Below are positions 53,546 to 63,351 of a DNA stretch of 64,000 bases, piece by piece. A model generated the notes under the pieces. The model saw only the letters and a program-made list of their open reading frames with translations. It ran no database searches and had not been told where the DNA came from. The first letter of the stretch is position 1. Each line of letters starts with the position of its first letter. This stretch comes from Sphingobacteriales bacterium. Its GTDB lineage: Bacteria > Bacteroidota > Bacteroidia > Sphingobacteriales > Sphingobacteriaceae. The position numbers were made by a program, and so were the translations under genes. The DNA is taken from NCBI GenBank assembly GCA_025353765.1, contig JANXOD010000008.1, positions 186,001 to 250,000 of the forward strand. Direction: 5' to 3'.

Positions 53546-55858
53546 TTATTCGAATGCTCGTTTATTATATATTAAAAAACCGATGTGAAACATCACACCG
53601 AAGCGATTTTGAGCATCATCATACTGATTAAAACTCAAACTAACAGGACCTGCCATGGTATTGTATACTAACCCCGCTGTAGCTGCATAATGCCTGTTCT
53701 CAAATAGTTTATTATAAGCAAGAGATTGGGCATCTTTGAGTCTAAATTCTTCTAAAGGCTGAAAAATGAACGCTTCTAATCTAAGATCAAGGTTTTTATA
53801 TAGGTTAAAAACATTTTTCAACCCAAAAGCACCATAAGTATTAGCTCTAAATTTCTCCAGGTAAATAGATTTTGAATCTTGTAAAGGATAAAATGCAGGA
53901 GCACTAAGTAGGGTAGATTTAAATGAATTAAAAGCCGGCTTATTACTTACTACACCTTCCAGCAAATAACCTAAGGAATAGAACTTGTTGCTTAATATAT
54001 AATGTTCATTACTCAGTTTTATGCGGAACCAATTTCGAAAATTTTCTGTTGCATGTATTTGATTGTAAAATGGTTCGTTTCTAAATATATTGCCAGGAGT
54101 ATAGTCTTCTACTCCATGATAAAAACTAAGTCCCAGTTGAAATGAAAGCCCGTGATTTGCATACTGACGTTTATTAAGGGTATTTTTTTCAATATTTAAA
54201 GCGGTTACAAAACCATTGAAACGACTATTATCCAATATATCACTAAATTGATAAGCATTGTTAGGGCTATAGTCGTCATCAAAAACAATGTATCCTGCTT
54301 GTGCTTCAATCTTCCCATTCCTATCTACCGGGATGCCAGCTTTCAATAAAAAACGATGATCTGTTTGTTCAATATAAGTAGGTTTAATTTTCTCTACAAA
54401 TATCTGACTGTCATTAAAATAATTCCAGTGATTATAGGTAAATTCAGTTTCCAGATAAAAGGGTAATCTGGTAGGTACATCCATCCGGATAGTAGCCTGT
54501 GCAGATTCATAGAATCTGCCGGAGTAGAAATTAGTCGAAAATGTATATGATTTTGTTCGTAAATAATTATACTGGAGACCCAGATATACATTACTAATGG
54601 GCCTGGAAGCTATAACTCCTCCAAAATCTATTTTAAAATTCTTTTGCGGTTGTACTTGTAATTCAAAATCATACGTGTCTTTTTTAGGTTCATAACTTAT
54701 TCTAGGGTACACCGTTTCAAAATTATCATCAGCTACTAATTTATAATATCCTTTTTTTACATCCTCCAAACTAATTTCTTTTTCATCATGCTTAAAAACC
54801 CGTTCAACGTATTTTTTTTGTTTAGAATTTATACCCGTTGCATTAATGCTACTAAAAGTAAGGTCGGGATTGCTGTGTTTAAAAGCTAAGCGTTTTTTTC
54901 TAATTTCATCTGCACTAACACGCCTACTAACTGCTTTTATAATATGAGGCATATTGGCCATGGTTGCATCATAACCACTTTTAATTATTTCTTCTACAGG
55001 TGTAAAATTAATCGAACTGAAATTAGTCATATCCGGCTGAATATAAACTCCATTTTTCCCGATGGATGTTGAATCACTTTTTGATAAGAACAGGTATATC
55101 AAAAAGCGGTTCATTAATTTTTCATCGCCCTTTTTAGGATACTCATTAAAAGTTTTAGAGGAAACATTTGCACCTATAATATAGTCGGGAGTAAATTCAT
55201 CTTTCATTACATCTACCGGGAAATTATCATATAATCCACCATCAAATACATATTGCCCATCAACTTTAATTGGCCGATAAATAAAAGGAACTGTAAAAGT
55301 GCCTCTTATGGCTTCTACTAAACTACCATGGTTTACAGGAATCATTTTTTGTGAGAAAACATCAGCTACAATACATCTAAAGGGGATAAACAGTTTGTCA
55401 AAATCATCGTGGGCATTGGCTGATGATTGCGCAAGCAATTCCAGCAATGCAAAATTAAGCGGAATGTCATTAATCAGGTTAGAGCGTAGATTTGTATGAA
55501 AACCAGTATCAATCTGGAGTTTCGCAGTAAAAATAGAGGGGTTATCAGGCTTCTTACGAAAAAAATAGCGATAATCACTTTGAAAGCGCCCGCTAACCCA
55601 ATCTTGAAAATCTTTACTTAATGCAACATATTCAATTTCTGAGGGAGAATATCCGGCAGCATACATACCCCCAACAATTCCTCCCATAGATGTTCCTACA
55701 ATATAATCAATAGGTATATGATTTTCTTCTAGCGCTTTTAAAACACCAATATGAGCCAAACCCTTTGCTCCACCACCGCTAAATACAAGACCCACTTTTT
55801 GCGCCTGTACATTATTTGTAAAAATTAAAACAAAACAAAAAAGTATTATTTTTTTCAT
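53546..55858 (-). CDS. Patatin-like phospholipase fused to an Omp85 barrel (PlpD type)
   Basis: A 770-aa exported protein; signal peptide about 1-19 (ending NVQA). The patatin domain (about 20-300) has the oxyanion GGGAKG (28-33), the nucleophile Ser in GTSMGG (55-60) and the Asp of DGGLYDNFP. A POTRA-like segment follows (about 330-390, FSSINATGINSKQKKYV), and then an Omp85/BamA-like beta-barrel to the end. This is the PlpD (type Vd autotransporter) architecture, in which the lipase may remain at the surface. I start at ATG 55858, rejecting the preceding TTG. Confidence 0.93.
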   Translation of the reverse strand: MKKIILFCFVLIFTNNVQAQKVGLVFSGGGAKGLAHIGVLKALEENHIPIDYIVGTSMGGIVGGMYAAGYSPSEIEYVALSKDFQDWVSGRFQSDYRYFFRKKPDNPSIFTAKLQIDTGFHTNLRSNLINDIPLNFALLELLAQSSANAHDDFDKLFIPFRCIVADVFSQKMIPVNHGSLVEAIRGTFTVPFIYRPIKVDGQYVFDGGLYDNFPVDVMKDEFTPDYIIGANVSSKTFNEYPKKGDEKLMNRFLIYLFLSKSDSTSIGKNGVYIQPDMTNFSSINFTPVEEIIKSGYDATMANMPHIIKAVSRRVSADEIRKKRLAFKHSNPDLTFSSINATGINSKQKKYVERVFKHDEKEISLEDVKKGYYKLVADDNFETVYPRISYEPKKDTYDFELQVQPQKNFKIDFGGVIASRPISNVYLGLQYNYLRTKSYTFSTNFYSGRFYESAQATIRMDVPTRLPFYLETEFTYNHWNYFNDSQIFVEKIKPTYIEQTDHRFLLKAGIPVDRNGKIEAQAGYIVFDDDYSPNNAYQFSDILDNSRFNGFVTALNIEKNTLNKRQYANHGLSFQLGLSFYHGVEDYTPGNIFRNEPFYNQIHATENFRNWFRIKLSNEHYILSNKFYSLGYLLEGVVSNKPAFNSFKSTLLSAPAFYPLQDSKSIYLEKFRANTYGAFGLKNVFNLYKNLDLRLEAFIFQPLEEFRLKDAQSLAYNKLFENRHYAATAGLVYNTMAGPVSLSFNQYDDAQNRFGVMFHIGFLIYNKRAFE

Positions 55859-56138
55859 CAAAATATAGCATTAAAATACTTGTTTTATTTGGAGTATTAT
55901 ATTCTGTTTTAAAAAGCTATTTTTTTGTAATTCTTATTAAGAATATACTTTAAAACTGAATTTGCTTAAATTAACGTAAAACAGTTAAATAAAATATGAG
56001 CATTTTAAAATGGAGTTAGTGTTTGCTTTTGAGTAAATAAAATATTATCTGTCAAATCTATTTTTTGTCTAAAAATTGGTATTAACATTCTATATTTATT
56101 TAGGTTTAAATATAAAACTTTGCTGATATAAATTACAG

Positions 56139-56780
56139 ATGACACCTCATAAAAAACGAATAATGCTTTATGTATTAGGCATTATAATATTAGGATTTAT
56201 TCTGTTAACTATTTTAGTTTCTTTTTTTCCTCACTCATTGATAGACAGAGAATTTTCTGAAGAAGTGCAAGAGCATCAAAATCCGTTTCTCGACTCTGCT
56301 ATGAAAGGGATTAGTTGGTTTGGCTATGTACCCATTTCAGTAGTTATGGTTATTGTTGTATCACTTATCTTTTTTTTATTAAAATATACAAGAGAAGCGA
56401 TCTATATCTTATTGACATTAATATCGGGCTTGATTAGTTGGATATTAAAAATACTGGTAAACCGTCCTAGGCCTACAGAAGATCTTGTTCGTATCGTAGA
56501 AAAAGCAAATCATCAAAGTTTTCCCAGTGGGCATACTCTCTTTTATACTATTTTTTTTGGATTTATGGTTCTTCTGATGTACCGATTAGAGGAATGGCCA
56601 AAATGGGTAAGAATTACTATTGGGGCATTTTGCTTGCTGCTTATTTTCTTAATTCCTTTTTCAAGAATTTATCTGGGTGCTCATTGGTTTACAGATGTAT
56701 TAGGCGGTTTTTTGCTGGGTATATTGTATTTATTTATACTCAGTTATTATTATTTGGAGAAAAGTAGATTTGTTAAATAA
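56139..56780 (+). CDS. PAP2-family phosphatase
   Basis: A 213-aa membrane phosphatase with about five or six transmembrane helices. The three PAP2 motifs are KILVNRPRP (104-112), PSGHT (129-133) and SRIYLGAHWFTD (175-186), the last holding the catalytic His. Members dephosphorylate phosphatidic acid, undecaprenyl-diphosphate or phosphatidylglycerophosphate; the substrate here is open. It lies on its own, followed by the minus-strand tRNA-Arg and ychF. A one-mismatch promoter AAAACTTTG lies about 25 bp before the ATG. Confidence 0.93.
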   Translation: MTPHKKRIMLYVLGIIILGFILLTILVSFFPHSLIDREFSEEVQEHQNPFLDSAMKGISWFGYVPISVVMVIVVSLIFFLLKYTREAIYILLTLISGLISWILKILVNRPRPTEDLVRIVEKANHQSFPSGHTLFYTIFFGFMVLLMYRLEEWPKWVRITIGAFCLLLIFLIPFSRIYLGAHWFTDVLGGFLLGILYLFILSYYYLEKSRFVK

Positions 56781-56853
56781 AAAACTTAACAAAATAAAAA
56801 AAGTTGCTCTTATTGATGAACAACCTGATATGATTTAAATTGTTATTAATGTG

Positions 56854-56925
56854 TGTACCCAGAGGGATTCGAACCCACATCAGCAGAACCGGAATCTGCA
56901 ATTCTATCCATTGAACTATGGGTAC
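56854..56925 (-). tRNA. tRNA-Arg (CCG)
   Basis: The acceptor stem GTACCCA/TGGGTAC is perfect, the D-stem is GTTC/GAAT, and the anticodon stem GCAGA/TCTGC carries the loop TTCCGGT with anticodon CCG. The T-arm is GTGGG TTCGAAT CCCTC, with one U-U mismatch. Discriminator A73. CCA is not encoded. It lies between PAP2 and ychF. Confidence 0.93.
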
Positions 56926-56932
56926 AATACTG

Positions 56933-56940
56933 CAAAAATA
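56933..56940 (-). promoter_or_regulatory. TATTTTTG promoter box of tRNA-Arg
   Basis: On the minus strand this reads TATTTTTG, ending 7 bp before the tRNA 5' end. A TTG on the same strand (56957-56955) is closer than usual (14 bp), so the -33 element is uncertain. Confidence 0.5.
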
Positions 56941-56968
56941 GAAAAACTATTCAGCAATGTTTAATAGG

Positions 56969-58069
56969 TTAAACATTAAACCGAAAATGCATGATATCGC
57001 CATCTTCCACAATATATGTTTTTCCTTCCACGCTTAATTTCCCAAATTCTTTACAGGCAGCTTCAGACCCTAAGCTTACAAAATCCTGATACTTAATTAC
57101 TTCGGCACGTATAAATCCTTTTTCAAAATCTGTATGAATTACACCTGCTGCCTGTGGGGCTGTAAATCCTTGTGTAATTGTCCATGCTCTAACTTCCTGC
57201 ACTCCGGCAGTGAAATAAGTAGCGAGGTTAAGTAATTTATATGCAGCCTGTATTAATTTAGCAACTCCTGACTCTGTTAGCCCAAGATCCTCCAAAAACA
57301 TCTGGCGTTCTTCGAAACTCTCCAGAGAGGCAATTTCAGCTTCAATTTGTGCAGAAATAACTAATACTTCTGCATTCTCATCTTTAATAGCTTCTTTCAC
57401 CCGATTTACATAATCATTGCCCGCACTTACCGACTTCTCGTCCACATTACACACATACATTACCGGTTTCTCTGTCAATAAAAAGAGATCAGCAATAAAT
57501 TCTTTGTCTTCTAAAGTGATGGGAGCAGTGCGAACAGGTTTTCCTGATTCTAAATGAGTTTTTACAATATTACATACTTCATATGTTTTTTTTGCATCTT
57601 TATCACCACCTGTTTTGGCCATTTTTTCAACCTTCTGGATTTTTTTGCTAACAGTTTCCAGATCCTTCAATTGAAGTTCAGTATCAATAATTTCTTTATC
57701 TCTAATCGGATCAACTGAACCATCTACATGAATTACATTATCATCATCAAAGCAACGTAAAACATGTATAATGGCACTTGTGGCCCTTATATTTCCTAAA
57801 AATTGATTCCCTAAACCTTCACCCTTACTGGCTCCTTTTACCAAACCCGCAATATCTACAATTTCTATTGTGTTTGGCTGAACTTTGTTTGGTTTAACTA
57901 ATTCTGCAAGCTTAGTTAAACGGATATCAGGCACAGTAATCACACCAATGTTGGGTTCTATGGTACAAAAGGGGAAATTTGCTGCCTGTGCTTTTGCGTT
58001 TGATAAACAATTAAAAAGTGTTGATTTTCCTACGTTGGGTAACCCAACTATTCCACACTGTAATGCCAT
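56969..58069 (-). CDS. ychF: YchF/OLA1-type ATPase
   Basis: A 366-aa Obg-related translational P-loop NTPase that prefers ATP and binds ribosomes. G1 is GLPNVGKS (8-15), G3 is DIAGLVKGA, and the degenerate G4 is NVDE instead of NKxD, the hallmark of the ATP-specific YchF group. A helical coiled insertion (about 130-200) and a C-terminal TGS domain (about 280-366; TWxxxxGxTAPQAAGVIHTDFEKGFI) complete it. The length is normal. A TATCTTTG promoter box lies upstream. Confidence 0.97.
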   Translation of the reverse strand: MALQCGIVGLPNVGKSTLFNCLSNAKAQAANFPFCTIEPNIGVITVPDIRLTKLAELVKPNKVQPNTIEIVDIAGLVKGASKGEGLGNQFLGNIRATSAIIHVLRCFDDDNVIHVDGSVDPIRDKEIIDTELQLKDLETVSKKIQKVEKMAKTGGDKDAKKTYEVCNIVKTHLESGKPVRTAPITLEDKEFIADLFLLTEKPVMYVCNVDEKSVSAGNDYVNRVKEAIKDENAEVLVISAQIEAEIASLESFEERQMFLEDLGLTESGVAKLIQAAYKLLNLATYFTAGVQEVRAWTITQGFTAPQAAGVIHTDFEKGFIRAEVIKYQDFVSLGSEAACKEFGKLSVEGKTYIVEDGDIMHFRFNV

Positions 58070-58138
58070 ATTTATAATTTATTAGCATAGGAGCAAAGCG
58101 AATATCGCAAGGCTAACTATGAATTGTTGGTTTTGCCG

Positions 58139-58146
58139 CAAAGATA
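58139..58146 (-). promoter_or_regulatory. TATCTTTG promoter box of ychF
   Basis: On the minus strand this reads TATCTTTG, a perfect TAnnTTTG, 70 bp upstream of the ychF ATG, which leaves a leader of about 60 bases. No TTG is seen at -33. Confidence 0.5.
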
Positions 58147-58275
58147 GAAATTCTGTTGTGAGTTTTATTTTAAGAATCTATTTATTAAAATTTGATTCAA
58201 ATAGAAGAAAAAAAAAGTATATGAATATATTTTACCAAACGAGGTAGGTAAATAATGTACTGAACTATTATAATC

Positions 58276-59109
58276 TTAATTGGCTTTCATTATTTTTTTA
58301 GTTTCCATGCGACCTTTATATTGCAGGGAGCAGAAATAAAGCCCTGCTCCCTGTTCATTTCCGGAAGAATCGTTTCCATCCCAAACCATTTCCTGATACC
58401 CTTTGTTTTTGTTTTCTGACCAATTTTTAAGCACTCTGCCATTTATATCGGAGATTTGGATGGTTACCCGTCCATCCTGGGGGATATGATATCCGATAGT
58501 TACTTCTTTGGTAAAAGGATTGGGAGAAGCGGAGTCAACTGCAAAACCTTGGGCAAGCCCTTCCAAACCTGGTGGGTTTTCTTCTCCAACGGTGATCCTG
58601 CCGATAGGCAAGGATTGGCCGGAGAGACTTAACGTGCTGCTCTGTCTGGAAGCCCTTTCGAGTTTAAAGCAGATCGCAAATAGAATGCTTCCATCGGGCA
58701 GGGCCTGTACTTGCCCGGAGGGATCTTTCCAGGAAAAACGAAGTATGCCGGCCTTGGCCTGGCTAATGTCAAAGGCAACTTGCTCTAATAACCCAAAGCG
58801 TTCCACGTTCATGAAAGTAACTATGTTGGGGTCCCAAAAAATAGAAAACTCACTACTACTACTCTCAAAATGATTTACTTTAATAGCCAGGCTCACTTCT
58901 GTATTTCTTGGTGCTATAATTTCTGTAGCATATATATATACTTGTTTTTTTAATACTGGAATTGATACACCTATTTGATTTATTGCAACAGGCGCCAGGC
59001 TCTCCTGCGCTTGCATTTTGGGCTGTTGTGCGTGGGCCTGCTTAAAGAAGATGACAGCCATTACTCCTCCTATTAAAGTGGCCGATAAAATTTTTAGGTG
59101 GTATACCAT
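58276..59109 (-). CDS. Cohesin-like secreted protein with T9SS sorting domain
   Basis: A 277-aa exported protein with an N-terminal signal (about 1-27, ending AHAQ). A cohesin-like beta-sandwich lies at about 60-175: FSIFWDPNIVTFMNVERFGL, then LRFSWKDPSGQ and LPDGSILFAICFKL. The C-terminal sorting/FlgD-like domain (about 195-277) has SPNPFTKEVTIGYHIPQDG and AGLYFCSLQYKGRMETKKI. The coding sequence is visibly G+C-richer than its neighbours (runs such as GGGCAGGGCCTG), hinting at foreign origin. No dockerin-bearing partner is evident, so cohesin function is not claimed. Confidence 0.8.
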   Translation of the reverse strand: MVYHLKILSATLIGGVMAVIFFKQAHAQQPKMQAQESLAPVAINQIGVSIPVLKKQVYIYATEIIAPRNTEVSLAIKVNHFESSSSEFSIFWDPNIVTFMNVERFGLLEQVAFDISQAKAGILRFSWKDPSGQVQALPDGSILFAICFKLERASRQSSTLSLSGQSLPIGRITVGEENPPGLEGLAQGFAVDSASPNPFTKEVTIGYHIPQDGRVTIQISDINGRVLKNWSENKNKGYQEMVWDGNDSSGNEQGAGLYFCSLQYKGRMETKKIMKAN

Positions 59110-59173
59110 TAGTATATTGTATTAAGTGTTGTATTCATTTTAATTCATCACGCTTTTATCCCTACTTTTGATC

Positions 59174-62100
59174 TTATTTTATAGTAAGCATAAAAAACCA
59201 AATCCTGTCCTTATGATAATCTGTAGGATAGATATGCCCTATAAAATTCTGACCATTGGCACCTACAGTAAAGGAGCCACAATCGTTATAAGTACAATTA
59301 GGTGAACTTCCTGGATCTCTAAAAACTTGTACCTGAATTTGATAGTTTCCTGGTTTTACTTTTCCCGTAATACCACAATTGCCTCCCCATGGACCCATAT
59401 CAAATGTCTGGTTATTCCATACAGCATTTTGTACGGCATCTTTAAAATCAAATACTTTTCCATCCGGATTTTTAATCAAAATATTTAAAGGTAATCCACC
59501 GGCATTATCAAAATTGAATGCTAAACCTAGATCTGCGCAATTGGGGCTAACCGGATCTTTAGGAGTTCTAAATCGTCGTACTTGTCCTTTGGTTTTTAGT
59601 TCACTTGTTGACCCACTTAAAGGATTAAATTGAGCAAAATACTCTGTATTCCACTTTAGTGGAGCAATATTAGTATTTTCATATAGATTTAGTGAATTTG
59701 CAATTAGACCTTTACCTGGCGGAAATATCAAAGGAACTCCGGCCTGCGTAACCAAATCTAATACATCTCCGTTAGCTTCTGCAAGCCCCAGTTTAAACTC
59801 AAAGCCATTCGGAGCAAAATCACAATACCACATGTAATGTATTTCTGAATTTTGTACAGATGTAACAGGTAAAACATCATTATCTCCTGGAGACAAGATT
59901 ATAGATTCACCTCGCATAATCTCATAACTGGATTTTGCTATTTCTCCAGGCAAATCTTTAGAACCTGATGTTTTAAAAGCCTGCACCTGCCATTCATACC
60001 CATTAGCAAATAAGGCCAGATCTAAAGGATAAAGTTTGTCCCCATCAAATATCTTTTCGTATTCGCTACTGCCATTATCTATAACATCTATATTAATTAT
60101 ATTGGCAAGTCCAAGAAGTCCTTTTTCTGCAATTGATAGTTTATAATAATTCGCTCCTTGTACCTTCTTCCATTTAAAAGAAATTTTAGGTTGTAAAAAG
60201 GTAACAGATGGGGATGTTATTAACTTAGGTTTTGTAATTGCATAATTATAAGTAAAAGCTAAAGGCTCAGATATTTCACCAAGCTCTGGGGTTTCCGGAT
60301 TATCTGCTGATTGATTAGTTAATGCAGATGGCAAAGGAGTAATTTGGCAATAATATTTATTATTGCCATCTGTTGCTGGGCCGGGATTAAAGGACTTAAT
60401 CGTATTATATTCCCCTATATTATCTTCCACATCTACAATAGGATTTGTCATATTTTTATTCTTGGATATTTGTACCCGATATTTACCTGCATTTAAAGTA
60501 CGTTTCCATACCAAATCAAATAATGGAAATGGTGCTTGTGGCGTATTGTCAAAAGGATTAATAAGGGCATTATCTGCGGGAAAAGTCAAACTGGTGAACG
60601 GCACCATAGTCTTAAACTCATCATGTGTATTTGGAGATCCATATGAATTTTTACCAAACACATCATCATGCCCCTGCGCATATACCGTCCACCCATAATT
60701 TGCACCAGCTTGAAGAACAACATAATCGGGTTTATCAGTTGGTATAGATTGTGTAGGGTTTGCAGATGCAGTATAAAAATTTTCAATAAATGGATTTGAT
60801 TCATTTTGACGAAAAACATTCACAATATACCTTTGGATTTCAGAGCCCGGAACACTCGGAAGCGTATTCCACGTAAATGGAACTCCCCAAGGATAGGGAT
60901 TGTCGAGATGCTTAACCGTGACTAGCCGCTCATCTGTAGTAAAGATTCTTATATCCTGCTCTGCATTCATAGATTGAATATTTGCATCTATGGTTGGACC
61001 GGGAGAATTATTTCCAGATTCTATTGGCCTTACCCTCCAACGATAAGTAGTTTTAGGTTTAAGATTAGCACTCGTTACAATGCTAAGTTTTCCATTAACT
61101 ATTTTAGTATCAGCCCCTTTCATTAGTATTTTAGTATACGTTTTTGAAGGATCGTTTGGAAAAGTTTTATCCTCAGAAATATCAATAGCCCATTTATTTT
61201 CAGCATTATCTACTATTTTTTCAAATGCAGTAGGCCATGGGTTAATATTTTGGGCACCTTCTTCAGGAATGGAAGGAAGACGTATGTTAACAGCAAAAAA
61301 TGCAGCTCTTACTGCATATAATTCCTGAGAGTTAGCACCATATTCAGCTATTGTGGCCTGTTCTACAGCTTCCCGAAAATCTAATAAGATCATGGAATTA
61401 GTATTATATGCCGGTAAAAATTTGGTAATTGTTCGCCATAAAATTTTTTCTGCACGATATACACCTATACCGGTTACGGTGAATGAGGGCTTTTCAGGAT
61501 TTTCGTCAATATGTCCTGAGCCTCCCATTGATAAAAGATAAAACCAATAAGGAAGAAGAGTACGGTTTAAGTGTGGATCAACACAATATTGATCATAATT
61601 TACTCCTTTGTAAGCAGTAGGAAACCCGGCAGATTTTATTGTCAGAGTATTACTTGCATCATAGAGAGGATTATTAAATTTCATTCTATGTGTCCAGTCA
61701 TAGATAGCATTCGCATTCTTCTGTTTCAGGTAATAGTTCTTAGCTAAAATTCCGAATACATCCGCAATTGATTCATCTATATAGCCAAAATCACAATTTG
61801 CAGCTGGAGAATTAATGCCATGGTAACGTAGTATTCCATGTGCAATTTCATGGCCGACAACATCTAAAGTATACGGTTTAGAACCTTGATCAAAATTTAA
61901 TTTATTTAATCCAAGAGTCTTATCAAGAATTTCGAATGATCCTATTGACTTGTAATATTTTTCTCCTATCCGCAAAGTATTTACTTCAGTTGGCTTATTA
62001 CTAATTCCAATATTACCCCACGTATTATAATATTCCATTACTTTACCTGCCACCCAATAGAGGGTAATGGCTTCTTTTTCATCAATGGTATGATTCGCAT

Positions 62101-62461
62101 TAATATATGGGCCATAACCGCCCCCAGTATTATCCACAAATTCATCATCGCTACTCATATCATTAGCCACATCCGTATTCCAATGAATTACTATTTTGGG
62201 CAGTACTGAATTTTGAGCATCTGGAATATTTTTAAGGGAATATTTGTCAGCACCCAAAAGGCTACTTTCATGGCATACCTGTATATCCTGATTACCATAA
62301 TACAGGGTGGGTAAATTTTTCCGGGTAACCATTTGTTGGCCTTTAACCAAGGAAACACCGCTCATAATGATAAAAAAAAGAAAGAAACTTGGAATTTTGA
62401 GGCGAGAATATTTAGAATAAATCAATGCTTTAAATTTTAATATGAATAGTTTTCCATCCAT
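59174..62461 (-). CDS. M4-like zinc metalloprotease with Fn3-type repeats
   Basis: A 1095-aa exported protein; a long basic N-region precedes a hydrophobic signal (about 24-41). The catalytic domain (about 85-400) carries HEIAH (204-208) and the third zinc ligand in DESIADVFG (Glu230), the gluzincin pattern of M4 peptidases. Several Fn3/Ig-like modules follow (about 400-970; recurring Y.W.V and W...PGA.KY patterns), then a beta domain (about 980-1095) that ends WFFMLTIK. I see no standard T9SS sorting motif at the end. Probably a secreted protease; the substrate is unknown. Confidence 0.85.
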   Translation of the reverse strand: MDGKLFILKFKALIYSKYSRLKIPSFFLFFIIMSGVSLVKGQQMVTRKNLPTLYYGNQDIQVCHESSLLGADKYSLKNIPDAQNSVLPKIVIHWNTDVANDMSSDDEFVDNTGGGYGPYINANHTIDEKEAITLYWVAGKVMEYYNTWGNIGISNKPTEVNTLRIGEKYYKSIGSFEILDKTLGLNKLNFDQGSKPYTLDVVGHEIAHGILRYHGINSPAANCDFGYIDESIADVFGILAKNYYLKQKNANAIYDWTHRMKFNNPLYDASNTLTIKSAGFPTAYKGVNYDQYCVDPHLNRTLLPYWFYLLSMGGSGHIDENPEKPSFTVTGIGVYRAEKILWRTITKFLPAYNTNSMILLDFREAVEQATIAEYGANSQELYAVRAAFFAVNIRLPSIPEEGAQNINPWPTAFEKIVDNAENKWAIDISEDKTFPNDPSKTYTKILMKGADTKIVNGKLSIVTSANLKPKTTYRWRVRPIESGNNSPGPTIDANIQSMNAEQDIRIFTTDERLVTVKHLDNPYPWGVPFTWNTLPSVPGSEIQRYIVNVFRQNESNPFIENFYTASANPTQSIPTDKPDYVVLQAGANYGWTVYAQGHDDVFGKNSYGSPNTHDEFKTMVPFTSLTFPADNALINPFDNTPQAPFPLFDLVWKRTLNAGKYRVQISKNKNMTNPIVDVEDNIGEYNTIKSFNPGPATDGNNKYYCQITPLPSALTNQSADNPETPELGEISEPLAFTYNYAITKPKLITSPSVTFLQPKISFKWKKVQGANYYKLSIAEKGLLGLANIINIDVIDNGSSEYEKIFDGDKLYPLDLALFANGYEWQVQAFKTSGSKDLPGEIAKSSYEIMRGESIILSPGDNDVLPVTSVQNSEIHYMWYCDFAPNGFEFKLGLAEANGDVLDLVTQAGVPLIFPPGKGLIANSLNLYENTNIAPLKWNTEYFAQFNPLSGSTSELKTKGQVRRFRTPKDPVSPNCADLGLAFNFDNAGGLPLNILIKNPDGKVFDFKDAVQNAVWNNQTFDMGPWGGNCGITGKVKPGNYQIQVQVFRDPGSSPNCTYNDCGSFTVGANGQNFIGHIYPTDYHKDRIWFFMLTIK

Positions 62462-62631
62462 AACAATTTATTATAGCTATTGTTTCAATTATTATATTTT
62501 TTTTAACTAAAAACTATAATCTGATATTTCGCGGGATTTATACAACTTTATTGGGAGAATTGGTGCCGGATTTGGCTGCTGAAAAAGCAAATGTTTAAGT
62601 AATAAAATATCCTCAACACTCAAATAGGTTT

Positions 62632-62665
62632 AAACAAGCTGAAATAATATTATTTCAGCTTGTTT
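62632..62665. terminator. 34-bp perfect palindrome after the PUR-protein gene
   Basis: AAACAAGCTGAAATAAT is followed at once by its exact inverse complement, with no spacer. It lies 12 bp below the stop of the PUR-protein gene and probably forms its terminator hairpin, with the central AT bases as loop. It also lies upstream of the protease gene. Confidence 0.8.
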
Positions 62666-62676
62666 GGATATTAATT

Positions 62677-63006
62677 CTATATATCAAATGAAAAATCATC
62701 ATCTGTTTTTGTAGTATCTATATGATTCTCATTGTATTCATATCTTTTTTCAACTACTTCTTGGTGTGTTTTAATATAGTCTATGGTTTCTTTTAAGCCC
62801 TCTGCAAATTTTTCGAAATCTTCTTTATATAAGAAAATTTTATGCTTGATAAAAACACCATCCTCTAAACGCTTTTTACTTTCTGTAACGGTTACATAAT
62901 AATCATTTGACCGTGTAGCTTTAACATCGAAAAAATAGGTGCGTTTTCCTGCTCTTACTTTTTTTGAAAAAACCTCTTCTCTCTCTTTGTTATCAAAATC
63001 TCCCAT
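62677..63006 (-). CDS. DUF3276/PUR-family nucleic-acid-binding protein
   Basis: A 109-aa protein of the DUF3276 family, the bacterial relatives of eukaryotic Pur-alpha found in Bacteroidota and spirochaetes. The single PUR repeat starts with EEVFSKKVRAGKRTYFFDVK (10-29), then DYYVTVTESKKR and HKIFLYKEDFEKF. PUR proteins bind single-stranded DNA/RNA with GGN repeats as dimers. A one-mismatch promoter TAACTTTA lies upstream at about 63049-63056. The gene is divergent from the tonB-family locus. Confidence 0.92.
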   Translation of the reverse strand: MGDFDNKEREEVFSKKVRAGKRTYFFDVKATRSNDYYVTVTESKKRLEDGVFIKHKIFLYKEDFEKFAEGLKETIDYIKTHQEVVEKRYEYNENHIDTTKTDDDFSFDI

Positions 63007-63174
63007 TGACTTTATAGTTTTTATGGCGGTAAATATAATAGATATATCTAAAGTTACAAATTGAAAATTAACAAAGTATACATGTTTTTAAATACAAATC
63101 CCATATACTGAAATTAATTATGGAATTGTGTGATGCTTGACATCTTAGTATTAACCAAATTAAATTCTAAGCAG

Positions 63175-63351
63175 ATGTTAAACTCAAAATCAGATTTATA
63201 CAGGAACGAGTGGCTCGAACTTGTATTTGCCAATCGTAATAAAACTTACGGAGCCTATGAATTAAGGCGTCATAATATTCAAACGACTTTAAAAGCTTTA
63301 GTTATGGCTTGTACTTTAATGATAAGTGCTGTAACAGCACCTGATGTATAA
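63175..63351 (+). pseudogene. TonB-family protein, N-terminal part (frame broken)
   Basis: 58 codons beginning MLNSKSDLYRNEWLELVF, with NRNKTYGAYELRRHNIQTTLKAL and the membrane helix LVMACTLMISAVTAP; this is the N terminus of Bacteroidota energy-transducing TonB proteins. The frame stops at 63349-63351 directly after the helix, whereas the rest of the protein continues one frame on from 63344. A start at 63130 is possible but does not match the family. Either a sequencing error, a real frameshift, or two coupled genes overlapping as ATGTATAA. Confidence 0.75.

Noticed and set aside
62464-62604. Stretch without stops ending like a protein C terminus (LVPDLAAEKANV) on the plus strand
   Set aside because: No start codon, no recognised homology and only 47 codons; could be a gene remnant but cannot be supported.
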